A stretch of 18,795 nt of DNA from assembly GCA_902767055.1 (NCBI GenBank), contig CACXFX010000016.1, positions 1 through 18,795 on the forward strand, written 5' to 3'. A program made the translations under genes and the position numbers. Positions within the stretch are counted from its first letter, which is position 1. Every line of letters begins with the position of its first letter. Source of the stretch: an uncultured Pseudomonadota bacterium. GTDB lineage: Bacteria > Pseudomonadota > Alphaproteobacteria > RF32 > CAG-239. The notes under the pieces are model-generated. The model saw nothing but the letters and a program-made list of their open reading frames with translations, had not been told where the DNA came from and searched no databases. Positions 1-6,771 of this stretch are shown here, piece after piece.

Positions 1-690
1 AATGTTGTTCATTTGGGTGAAAGAGATTGTTCTATTCAAAGGGGCAATCAAAAGGTTATTGAAGAAAGTCCGTCGCCGGCTTTGAATGAAAGCGCACGTC
101 AAAATATATGTAAAACCGTACGCAAAGCCATACAAAAAATCGGTTATACCAATGCCGGTACATTAGAATTTTTGTATGAAGACGGTAAATTCTATTTTAT
201 GGAAATGAATACCCGTTTGCAGGTAGAACATCCCGTGACCGAAGCCATTACGGATATCGATATTGTGCGCGAGCAAATCAGGATTGCAAGCGGTGCGCAT
301 TTAAGTTTTAAGCAAGAAGACATTGTATTTTCGGGGCATGCGATTGAATGTCGCATTAATGCCGAAAATCCGAATACCTTTATGCCTTCTCCGGGTAAAA
401 TTGATGAATGGCATGCACCGGGCGGACTCGGCGTCAGAGTGGATTCGGAAGTTTATTCCGGTTATACGATACCGGCAAGTTATGACAGTATGATTGCAAA
501 ATTAATTATCAGTGCAAAAACGCGCAGTACGGCGATTATGCGGCTTCGTCGTGCTTTGGATGAATTTGTCATTATGGGGATTGATACGACGATACCGCTT
601 TTGCAAGATGTTATTTCAGCGCCGGAATTTATTGACGGAACGTATGATATACATTGGCTCGAAAATTTTATGAAAACAAGGAACGTATAA
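1..690 (+). CDS. accC: Biotin carboxylase subunit of acetyl-CoA carboxylase, 5'-truncated by window edge
   Basis: Catalyses ATP-dependent carboxylation of biotin on the carrier protein (AccB), the first half-reaction of acetyl-CoA carboxylase in fatty acid synthesis; cytoplasmic. The frame is open from base 1, so only about the last 230 residues of a roughly 450-residue protein are present. Seen here: the ATP-grasp stretch GERDCSIQRGNQKVIEE, the metal and catalytic motif EMNTRLQVEHPVTE (equivalents of E. coli E288, N290, R292), ECRINAENP, SPGKI and GVRVDSEV (the R338 region), then the C-terminal biotin carboxylase domain. Where many homologues read QRRHQK this one reads QRGNQK; this position varies in the family. 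It could in principle be the BC part of another biotin enzyme, but it stops right after the BC domain, as AccC does. accB would be expected just upstream, outside the window. Confidence 0.93.
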   Translation, partial: NVVHLGERDCSIQRGNQKVIEESPSPALNESARQNICKTVRKAIQKIGYTNAGTLEFLYEDGKFYFMEMNTRLQVEHPVTEAITDIDIVREQIRIASGAHLSFKQEDIVFSGHAIECRINAENPNTFMPSPGKIDEWHAPGGLGVRVDSEVYSGYTIPASYDSMIAKLIISAKTRSTAIMRLRRALDEFVIMGIDTTIPLLQDVISAPEFIDGTYDIHWLENFMKTRNV

Positions 691-697
691 GGATTTT

Positions 698-1435
698 ATG
701 ATGCAAAAAAGCCTGAACTTAAAACAATTTTGCATTGATACATTATCTTTTATGGCAAAAAATGTATTTGTTTTGGTGGTTTTCGGGCTTGCTTCTTTTA
801 TTGCTTCATTTTTGAGCCTAAAATATGCCTTTAAGCACCAAACGGCGATGATTGTTTTTTACGGCCTTTTTTGCTATGTCTTTTATTATCTCTTTGTTAG
901 CTTTTATTATGAGCAAAAACCACTGTTTACGAGTGAAAAAATCGTCAATTCCGTGATTAAAATGGTCGTGATTTTTGCTTTGTCGCTTTTTGTTGTGATT
1001 TGCGGGCATGTCGGACTTAAGATGCTGAAATATATGGCTGAATGGCTTATCGGTTTTCCAGATATTTATGCATTTTTAAAAAACGGTTATTATTTTTTGA
1101 ACGCATCACGGCTGGGACAATTTTTGCTTTATGTGCCGATGGTATTCTTTTTAACATTTACTTTTTTTATTCCGGGTTTTGCATGGATATCAAGTATCAA
1201 CGGCGGCGATCAGTCGCTTTGGAGTGCCTATACCAAAACGCACGGATCATATATCAAAATTGCATTGATTTTGTTTGTTTGCTATGCATTATTTCCGTTT
1301 GTTTTAAGCTTTTTCGGGGCGCTTTCACCGTTTGTTTTAAGTATGAAACATGCAATTGTCAGTGTCTTTCAAATAACGGTATATTTAAGGCTTTATGACT
1401 TTTTTTATGACAATGAAGAAACTTTCAGTCTTTAA
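698..1435 (+). CDS. Polytopic inner-membrane protein, unrecognised family
   Basis: I do not recognise a family. The 245-residue product is very hydrophobic and rich in Phe, Leu and Tyr, with about six likely membrane segments near residues 23-43, 50-70, 87-108, 141-166, 186-213 and 215-233. There is a short charged N-terminus and an acidic C-terminal tail (DNEETF). No catalytic motif is visible. It begins 7 bases after the accC stop, so it is probably cotranscribed with accC. The start is ambiguous: two ATGs are adjacent (698 and 701). The AAGGA at 689-693, overlapping the accC stop, lies 4 bases from the first and 7 from the second, so 701 may be the true start. The helix layout loosely resembles small integral membrane proteins of DUF type, but no function is supported. 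Confidence 0.8.
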   Translation: MMQKSLNLKQFCIDTLSFMAKNVFVLVVFGLASFIASFLSLKYAFKHQTAMIVFYGLFCYVFYYLFVSFYYEQKPLFTSEKIVNSVIKMVVIFALSLFVVICGHVGLKMLKYMAEWLIGFPDIYAFLKNGYYFLNASRLGQFLLYVPMVFFLTFTFFIPGFAWISSINGGDQSLWSAYTKTHGSYIKIALILFVCYALFPFVLSFFGALSPFVLSMKHAIVSVFQITVYLRLYDFFYDNEETFSL

Positions 1436-1447
1436 GGCAATAAAGTG

Positions 1448-1476
1448 TTGCAATATTTTTTAAAAGCGCTTATTTA
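1448..1476 (+). promoter_or_regulatory. Possible promoter inside an AT-rich palindrome upstream of the DUF4139 gene
   Basis: TTGCAA (1448-1453) is followed after 17 bases by TATTTA (1471-1476). The -10 match is poor (3 of 6). It overlaps an imperfect inverted repeat centred on AAGCGCTT, flanked by TTTTTTAAA and TTTAAAAAA (about 1456-1480). This could be an operator or a weak promoter; the gene may instead be read through from accC. Confidence 0.25.
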
Positions 1477-1510
1477 AAAAAAAAGAGTTTTGTATTGAAA
1501 GGATAATCTT

Positions 1511-2992
1511 ATGAAAATTCGGACGTTTGCGGCTTTCTTGCCTGTTTTGGTAAGTTTAAATGCCGTGGCTCAAGAGATTGAAAAACCGGCATCAAAAGAT
1601 ATTTCCATCACGGTTTATAACAATAATCTGGCTTTGATTAAAGATGTGCGGCCGGCACATTTTATCAAAGGTGAAAATCTGATTGCGTTTGAAGGGGTTG
1701 CAACATCAATTAAACCTGAAAGTGTGATGATTTTGGGTAAAGATATTCGTGTTTTGGAACAAAATTATGATTATGCTCTTTTAACGCCTTCAAATATTAT
1801 TGAAAAATCGGTCGGTCAAAATATTAAGACTGTTCGTTTTAATCAGGAAACGGGGAAAAACGTTTTTGAAAATGCCGAGCTTGTCGCTTATCAGGCAGGT
1901 CAGCCGATTTTGAGGTTTGATTATGGTATCGAAACGAATTTTGACGGGCGCTTGGTGTTTGAAAATCTGCCGCAAAAACTCAATCAAAAACCGACATTGG
2001 CGGCAAAAATCGCAAGTTTACAGGGAGGCTTAGAAGATATAACGCTTGCTTATTTAAGCACGGGTATTTCATGGAAGACAAATTATGTGGCCGGTATCAA
2101 TGATGAGAAGACACTTGATTTAACAGGATGGGTCAGCATCACGAATAATTCAGGCGCCGCATATGAGAATGCGGCCGTCCAATTGATTGCAGGTGATGTC
2201 GAACAGGTATATGATGCGCCGATGATGGCTCGAGGCGTTATGATGGCAAAAAATATGAGCGTTAATATGCTTTCAGACAGTGCTTTTGAGGCTTCTTCGG
2301 TGATGCCTGAGGCTTTCAGCGCTTATCAGCTTTATACTTTGCCGCATCGCACGAATATTGAGGACAACCAGACCAAACAAATGGCATTGATAGAAGAGCA
2401 GGGTGTTTTATATCAAAAAGAGGGACGCTTGTCTTCGCCTCTTTATTTTTCCAATTCATATGCCGCACATTTTGAAAAGTTGCATCCGGCACTTTATTAT
2501 ATCATTCAAAACGATGCCGAGTCGAATTTAGGGTTGCCTTTACCGAGCGGTATTATGCGTTTTTATGAAAATGATTCGAAAGGAAATTTGCAATTTATCG
2601 GTGAAAACAAAATTGCTCAGACACCGAAAGGTGAAAAATTGGAGCTTGAAATCGGAAAAATGTTTGATGTTGTGATAGATGGTAAAGTGTCCAATATTCG
2701 AAAAATCAATGAAGCAGTTATCACAGCCAAAACGGATAAATGCCCGCGTTATAAAATTGTTAAAGCTTATGATGCAAGTGTTGATTTAAGAAACGGAGGA
2801 GAAAAGGATGTATCCGTCGTTTTTAAACAACCGATCGGTCCTCAAACCAAAGTTGTCAAAGAAAGTATGAAAGGTGCTTTTTCAGATAAAAATGCGAATA
2901 TGTATGAATGGCAAATTGATCTTGAAAAAGATTCAAAGAAAGCACTGACATTTACCGTTGAAGTCACGACAGAAGAATTAAAATGCAACTAA
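1511..2992 (+). CDS. Exported DUF4139 domain-containing protein
   Basis: The 493-residue product starts with a clear signal peptide (basic MKIR, hydrophobic core to about residue 18, AVA cleavage site near residue 20), so it is probably periplasmic or surface-exposed. Near residues 32-48 is ISITVYNNNLALIKDVR, typical of the N-terminus of DUF4139 proteins. A long beta-rich stretch follows and ends in the DUF4139-type tail (KKALTFTVEVTTEEL). The family contains proteins loosely called mucoidy inhibitor A-like; no biochemical activity is established for it, and no catalytic motif is visible. The start is supported by AAAGGA ending 7 bases before the ATG. The gene ends 4 bases inside the convergent phoB gene, with no terminator between them. 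Family assignment rests on the N-terminal motif and overall pattern. Confidence 0.78.
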   Translation: MKIRTFAAFLPVLVSLNAVAQEIEKPASKDISITVYNNNLALIKDVRPAHFIKGENLIAFEGVATSIKPESVMILGKDIRVLEQNYDYALLTPSNIIEKSVGQNIKTVRFNQETGKNVFENAELVAYQAGQPILRFDYGIETNFDGRLVFENLPQKLNQKPTLAAKIASLQGGLEDITLAYLSTGISWKTNYVAGINDEKTLDLTGWVSITNNSGAAYENAAVQLIAGDVEQVYDAPMMARGVMMAKNMSVNMLSDSAFEASSVMPEAFSAYQLYTLPHRTNIEDNQTKQMALIEEQGVLYQKEGRLSSPLYFSNSYAAHFEKLHPALYYIIQNDAESNLGLPLPSGIMRFYENDSKGNLQFIGENKIAQTPKGEKLELEIGKMFDVVIDGKVSNIRKINEAVITAKTDKCPRYKIVKAYDASVDLRNGGEKDVSVVFKQPIGPQTKVVKESMKGAFSDKNANMYEWQIDLEKDSKKALTFTVEVTTEELKCN

Positions 2993-3678
2993 TCTGTTTC
3001 ATCAGTATCGATTGAATAACCTGTTCCGCGTACGGTTCTGATATAATCTTCTCCGAATGCATTTAAGGCTTTTCTTAAACGTCGGATATGGACGTCAATT
3101 GTGCGCGATTCAACGTAAATATTATTTCCCCACACGGTTTTAAGCAGATATTCACGCGAGAAAACCTGCGAAGGATTTTCAACCAAGATTTTTAAGAGCC
3201 GAAACTCCGTCGGGCCGAGGTGTACATAATTTTTGCCGCGGAAAACCTTTTTTTGTACCAAATCAATAGTAATGTCTTTATAGGTCAATGTTTTTGTGGC
3301 CAAAATTTCAGGTGCTCGGCGCATGTTGGTTTTAACCCGAGCCATCAGTTCAGGTACCGAAAACGGTTTGGTGACATAATCGTCAGCACCGGCATTTAAG
3401 CCTTTGACTTTGTCTTCTTCCTGGCCTTTGGCAGTCAGCATGATAATCGGAATATTTTTCAAATCAGGTTTTGAACGTATGAGTTTGCAAATTTCGACAC
3501 CGGATAATTCCGGCAGCATCCAGTCAAGCAAGATCACTTGAGGAAGCTGACTTTCGACAACACCTAAAACTTTATTGCCTCTTGATTCGATAATGACATC
3601 GTAACCTTCTTTTTCTAGGTTATACTTCAAAAGAAGTGCAAGCGCCTGTTCATCTTCAACCACCAATACCTTTGCCAT
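2989..3678 (-). CDS. phoB: PhoB-like OmpR-family response regulator
   Basis: A 229-residue DNA-binding response regulator. In the PhoB family, phosphorylation by a histidine kinase (PhoR) allows binding to pho boxes and activation of phosphate-scavenging genes. The receiver domain (1-120) has the acidic pair E8-D9, phosphoacceptor D52 in LLDWMLPELSG, T82 and K104 (TKPF). The winged-helix output domain (about 130-225) carries the conserved VESRTIDVHIRRLRKAL and TVRGTGYSID. Similarity to E. coli PhoB is strong throughout. It follows rpe by 12 bases, and its AGGAG (3688-3692) overlaps the rpe stop codon, suggesting translational coupling. No phoR, pst or phoU gene is next to it. It could be another PhoB paralogue, as the cognate kinase cannot be identified here. 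Confidence 0.87.
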   Translation of the reverse strand: MAKVLVVEDEQALALLLKYNLEKEGYDVIIESRGNKVLGVVESQLPQVILLDWMLPELSGVEICKLIRSKPDLKNIPIIMLTAKGQEEDKVKGLNAGADDYVTKPFSVPELMARVKTNMRRAPEILATKTLTYKDITIDLVQKKVFRGKNYVHLGPTEFRLLKILVENPSQVFSREYLLKTVWGNNIYVESRTIDVHIRRLRKALNAFGEDYIRTVRGTGYSIDTDETD

Positions 3679-3690
3679 TTTTATCTGCTC

Positions 3691-4326
3691 CTATTTTAAT
3701 GCTTCAATGTTTTTTTGATATTCATCCGTTTTAAAGACCGCAGTACCTGCGACCAAGATATCAGCACCCGCCGCGACACATTGTTGTGCGGTCAAGGGAT
3801 TAATTCCGCCATCAACCTCAAGTAAGATATTGTGATTTTTAATCATTTTTTTGATTTTAGTTATTTTATCAAGACTTGAGGGAATAAATGTTTGGCCGCC
3901 GAAACCGGGATTGACGCTCATCACGAGCACCAAATCAAGTTTATCCAAAACATATTTAATGGTATCTTCATTTGTTGCGGGGTTTAGGGCAACGCCGGCT
4001 TTGATGCCGTATTTTTTAATTTTGGTTAAAAGGGCGTCAAGATGTGTGGTTGCTTCTGCATGAACAGTAATATAATCGGCCCCTGCTTTAACAAAATCGT
4101 CAATCATATCAAACGGGGTGTTGACCATTAAATGAACGTCAAAGGGCAATTTTGTGGCATTTCGTATCGATTTGACAACAGGTGCGCCAAAGGTTAAATT
4201 GTTAACAAAATGTGCATCCATAATATCAAGATGTATCATATCGGCACCGGCTTTCGTCAGAGCTTTGAGCTCATTTTGAAGATTACCGAAATCGGCGGAT
4301 AATATACTTGGTGCGATCAAAACCAT
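3691..4326 (-). CDS. rpe: Ribulose-phosphate 3-epimerase
   Basis: Interconverts D-ribulose 5-phosphate and D-xylulose 5-phosphate in the pentose phosphate pathway; cytoplasmic TIM-barrel metalloenzyme. With the start at 4326 the protein has 211 residues, normal for the family. Visible active-site elements are APSILSADF (S7), HLDIMD (H32, D34, M36), DVHLMV (H65), the phosphate-binding MSVNPGFGGQ loop and LEVDGG (catalytic D172), with GTAVF near the end. The frame is open upstream to 4377 with two further ATGs, but family members begin at the MVLIAPS position and a GAAAGG lies about 9 bases before it. First gene of an apparent rpe-phoB operon driven from a promoter at 4392-4420. Confidence 0.94.
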   Translation of the reverse strand: MVLIAPSILSADFGNLQNELKALTKAGADMIHLDIMDAHFVNNLTFGAPVVKSIRNATKLPFDVHLMVNTPFDMIDDFVKAGADYITVHAEATTHLDALLTKIKKYGIKAGVALNPATNEDTIKYVLDKLDLVLVMSVNPGFGGQTFIPSSLDKITKIKKMIKNHNILLEVDGGINPLTAQQCVAAGADILVAGTAVFKTDEYQKNIEALK

Positions 4327-4347
4327 GCTATTTTGCCTTTCATAAAC

Positions 4348-4387
4348 AAATATACCTTTAGCCATGTAAATATACATTTAGCCATGT
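4348..4387. repeat. 20-bp tandem direct duplication in the rpe leader
   Basis: Two adjacent 20-base units, 4348-4367 and 4368-4387, differ at a single position (c at 4356, a at 4376). On the minus strand each unit begins ACATGGCTAAA. They lie just downstream of the rpe -10 element, in the initially transcribed leader. Either replication slippage or a doubled binding site would fit. Confidence 0.9.
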
Positions 4388-4391
4388 TCGT

Positions 4392-4420
4392 ATTATGCTT
4401 AATTTTTTTACTTCTGACAA
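4392..4420 (-). promoter_or_regulatory. Sigma70-like promoter for rpe-phoB
   Basis: On the minus strand TTGTCA (4420-4415) and CATAAT (4397-4392) are separated by exactly 17 bases, five of six matches in each box. Transcription would start near 4385, about 60 bases before the rpe ATG and inside the tandem repeat. Its -35 lies 20 bases from the -35 of the divergent promoter. Confidence 0.65.
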
Positions 4421-4440
4421 GTATTTTTTTATAAAATTGC

Positions 4441-4469
4441 TTGACGAGGGATATTTTTTGAAGTATTCT
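4441..4469 (+). promoter_or_regulatory. Sigma70-like promoter for the Cys-rich protein gene
   Basis: TTGACG (4441-4446) and TATTCT (4464-4469) are separated by 17 bases. Transcription would start near 4476, giving a leader of about 25 bases with a strong AGGGGG ribosome binding site (4490-4495) in front of the ATG at 4501. Confidence 0.6.
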
Positions 4470-4500
4470 AAAACTATAGAACCTGTTTTAGGGGGTGGAT

Positions 4501-6339
4501 ATGCGAAAAATAGTTGCATTCTTTTGTTTAATGGCTTTTGCGGGTATTTCGGAAGCAAGAGTTTGCTTTTTGCCCGGCGTTTTCAATAATGATACGACCT
4601 GTTTGTCTGATGAGGAATATGCTGAGTGCCGCGGTTTTAACCGGACAACACCATGTCCTAACGGTCAGGAACAGGTGAGCTGTAATAAAAACGGTAGGAT
4701 ATATTATCGCTGTTATTGCCGTGCCGATATGTATAATTTAACGGAGCATTTGGAATATAACTGTAAAACAGGTTATACGAGTGAATGCGGTTGCGCAGCA
4801 CAAAACTTGGAATGTGCGCCCGAATATCAGTATGAAGGTGACGGTTTGGGACACTGTAAAGATTGGGTCAATACCAATGGTGTCGATGCGTGTATTTTGC
4901 CGAACGGAAAGGTGTTTTACAAAGATTGCAAATGTAATGACAAATATTCGTTCACCTGTACGGAAACGGGTTTGATGAAACCGGGTGATCAATATGCTTG
5001 TCAAGAGCCGAGTTCGTCTAAATTTTATTTGGGTTGTGCCTGTGCTTCAGGATGGAGTGCAAATTGTAACAAAAATACGGATGGTTGCACACGTCCGATG
5101 ACAAGCGTGTATGGTAAAGTCGTGGTACCGGTCGGTGCCGGAGATTACTGCTTTAAGTGTGAAGAAGGTGTTTGCCCGACTTCAAATGAGATTAATATGG
5201 CAACCTATTATTGCGATTTTGTCACAAGCGTCAATTTTGAATGCGAGGCTTTAGGATATATCAAAGCGCCGACGGGCGTGTGTCCTTATGAAACACCGGA
5301 TGCGGGAATGATAGGTGTTAAATGTCCGTTTGACAGAGATTATATTAATTGTGATACCTCAAGGACTTGTTATTTAAGCAAAAATGCATGTGAGGATGGT
5401 AATGAGGGCGCTGTTTGTGATTTTAACGGTACAACAAAATGTTATGAGGTAACGAGTTGCAATACACAGGAAGGCTATATCAATGGTGTTGGTCCAAAGC
5501 GTTGTGTGGCAACAAGTTGTCGTGACGGATATCAGACAGGTATCAGTTCCTGTGTACAAGAAGGATACGAGGTTGTCTATGATACTCTTACGCCTAAGAG
5601 CGGTGGTCTGAAATGCGCTAAGTGCACTTGCAATGCTGATGAAGCATGTAAATATGCTTATCACCAGTCGACGGAAAGTTCGGTTATTGTCGCAGGGTCG
5701 GCTGTGTTGAGTGACAAATGCTGTAACGGTTTATATAAAAATTGTGATTCTCTATGCAACGGTCGCAGTTTGAGCTCTGATCCCGATCCGTACGCCAAGC
5801 AGATAGAAACATGTTCGGCTTGCGGCGAGGATTATTATACTATTTTGTCTTGTAAGCATGGTTATGAACTTTTAGGCGGGCGATGTGTTGCCAAGGCTTG
5901 CGATAGCGTAAGCGGATATTCGTCACTTATTCAAGATGTTAAAAACTGTAAGGATTCGGTCGGTCGATATGAAGGTGCTTACGGATGGAAGCTTTTATAT
6001 CAAGAAACTTCAGACATTTATCAGCTTCGTGAAGATCTCAGCTGTACAAAATGTGTTTGCGACAGTGAAGCGGTTTTGACGGACTGTAAGTGGGAAGAAG
6101 GAAAAGTAGGCAATTCCGGACTTTTAAGAAGAGAAGATTTGTGTTGTAACGGTAAATATAAAAACTGTTATACACAAAACATTCCGTCAGAAGCGACAAC
6201 GAGTGCGTGTTCTGACCCGCAAAGAAACAGTGTAACGACATATTCGGCTTGTGACTATCCGAATTACTGCGTCATTAATTCTTGCAAAAGCGGATATAAG
6301 CTGAAAAATAACCGTTGTATTTTAGCGGGCAAAGATTAA
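4501..6339 (+). CDS. Large secreted cysteine-rich protein with internal repeats
   Basis: Unrecognised 612-residue protein. It has a signal peptide (MRKIVAFFCLMAFAGISEA, cleavage near residue 19) and about 64 cysteines, roughly one residue in ten, so it is probably a disulfide-rich exported protein. Residues below are in 612-residue numbering. The N-terminal half carries three copies of a Y-x-x-C-x-C module (Cys pairs near 71/73, 143/145 and 179/181). The C-terminal half holds two long repeats: C-x2-C-x-C, a further Cys, then CCNG-x-YKNC (about 372-415 and 515-556). Each is followed by an SC-x2-GY-x6-C element (about 450-462 and 594-606), and a related element lies near 339-351. The SC-GY elements look EGF-like in spacing, but no known domain is claimed. 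No membrane anchor or sortase motif is visible at the C-terminus. The ATG at 4501 is preferred over the in-frame GTG at 4495 because of SD spacing. Transcribed divergently from rpe. Confidence 0.85.
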   Translation: MRKIVAFFCLMAFAGISEARVCFLPGVFNNDTTCLSDEEYAECRGFNRTTPCPNGQEQVSCNKNGRIYYRCYCRADMYNLTEHLEYNCKTGYTSECGCAAQNLECAPEYQYEGDGLGHCKDWVNTNGVDACILPNGKVFYKDCKCNDKYSFTCTETGLMKPGDQYACQEPSSSKFYLGCACASGWSANCNKNTDGCTRPMTSVYGKVVVPVGAGDYCFKCEEGVCPTSNEINMATYYCDFVTSVNFECEALGYIKAPTGVCPYETPDAGMIGVKCPFDRDYINCDTSRTCYLSKNACEDGNEGAVCDFNGTTKCYEVTSCNTQEGYINGVGPKRCVATSCRDGYQTGISSCVQEGYEVVYDTLTPKSGGLKCAKCTCNADEACKYAYHQSTESSVIVAGSAVLSDKCCNGLYKNCDSLCNGRSLSSDPDPYAKQIETCSACGEDYYTILSCKHGYELLGGRCVAKACDSVSGYSSLIQDVKNCKDSVGRYEGAYGWKLLYQETSDIYQLREDLSCTKCVCDSEAVLTDCKWEEGKVGNSGLLRREDLCCNGKYKNCYTQNIPSEATTSACSDPQRNSVTTYSACDYPNYCVINSCKSGYKLKNNRCILAGKD

Positions 6340-6367
6340 GCTTATGATCTCCTAAGCTTCAAATGAG

Positions 6368-6404
6368 AAAAAAATTCCCCGATTCGCTTTTGCTGATCGG
6401 GGAA
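6368..6404 (-). terminator. Intrinsic terminator between convergent genes
   Basis: TTCCCCGAT (6375-6383) pairs with ATCGGGGAA (6396-6404), a 9-bp stem. Read on the minus strand it is followed by seven T's (complement of 6374-6368), so it terminates the DUF465 gene well. On the plus strand the tail is A-rich, so it is weaker for the Cys-rich gene, though it may act both ways. Confidence 0.85.
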
Positions 6405-6423
6405 AATTATTTATGATTAAAAT

Positions 6424-6633
6424 TTAGGCAATAATGTTTGGCATCAAGCCTGATTCAACTTTTTTAATTTTTTTTGAAAGTCCTGTTTTCAGTGCATTTA
6501 ATTTTTGTGCTTGGTAAAAATCAATCGTTGCATTTTTGACTACCAAATTTTTTATATCCGAGCGCAATCGACGTTCTTCAAGCTTTAATTCACAAAGTTG
6601 AAGCTGAAGTTTTTTAATTTGATCGTACTGCAT
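6424..6633 (-). CDS. YdcH/DUF465 family small helical protein
   Basis: A 69-residue, highly charged, almost fully helical protein. The second half, residues about 40-69 (YQAQKLNALKTGLSKKIKKV, then ESGLMPNIIA), matches the alphaproteobacterial DUF465 pattern in which a Q-x-x-KLK-type helix precedes a lysine/glutamate-rich helix and a PDIIA tail; here the tail is PNIIA. The function of the family is not established. The first half also looks like a coiled-coil helix (LCELKLEERRLRSDIKNL). An AGGA (6646-6649) lies 12 bases before the ATG, which is long. The gene stands alone, divergent from the phosphofructokinase gene, with its own terminator. Small size is normal for the family. Confidence 0.78.
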   Translation of the reverse strand: MQYDQIKKLQLQLCELKLEERRLRSDIKNLVVKNATIDFYQAQKLNALKTGLSKKIKKVESGLMPNIIA

Positions 6634-6669
6634 TTATTTTGTTCGTCCTATTTTTTAAAAAAGTTTTTC

Positions 6670-6701
6670 AAAACGTGTATTTTTTACTGGAAATACGTTT
6701 T
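6670..6701. repeat. Imperfect inverted repeat between divergent DUF465 and pfk genes
   Basis: AAAACGTGTATTT (6670-6682) and AAATACGTTTT (6691-6701) are inverted copies apart from a 2-base insertion, with an 8-base spacer. It lies between two divergent genes and could be an operator. No convincing promoter boxes could be tied to it. Confidence 0.45.
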
Positions 6702-6771
6702 TAAAGTCTGTATGAAGTATACATCAAAAAAACAAAGAATCAAGAACTTTTAAATAAACGGAGATTATTTT

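Noticed and set aside
13..690. accC starting at the TTG at position 13
   Set aside because: The frame is open to base 1 with family-conserved residues (VVHLGERD) continuing upstream, so the 5' end is cut by the window, not a real start.
818..1009. Antisense open frame inside the membrane protein gene
   Set aside because: No recognisable protein pattern or ribosome binding site; it lies opposite a hydrophobic gene. The same reasoning removes the other open frames opposite or within accC, DUF4139, rpe, the Cys-rich, macA, deoA and AsmA genes.
1456..1480. Terminator after the membrane protein gene
   Set aside because: The inverted repeat has almost no loop and only an AT-rich stem, so it does not form a convincing terminator hairpin.
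4358..4589. Short open frames across the rpe / Cys-rich spacer on both strands
   Set aside because: They run through two good promoters and the start of the Cys-rich gene and encode nothing recognisable.
4501..6339. Cys-rich repeats as a CRISPR or DNA-level repeat array
   Set aside because: The repetition is at the protein level with diverged codons; there are no short identical DNA repeats with regular spacers.
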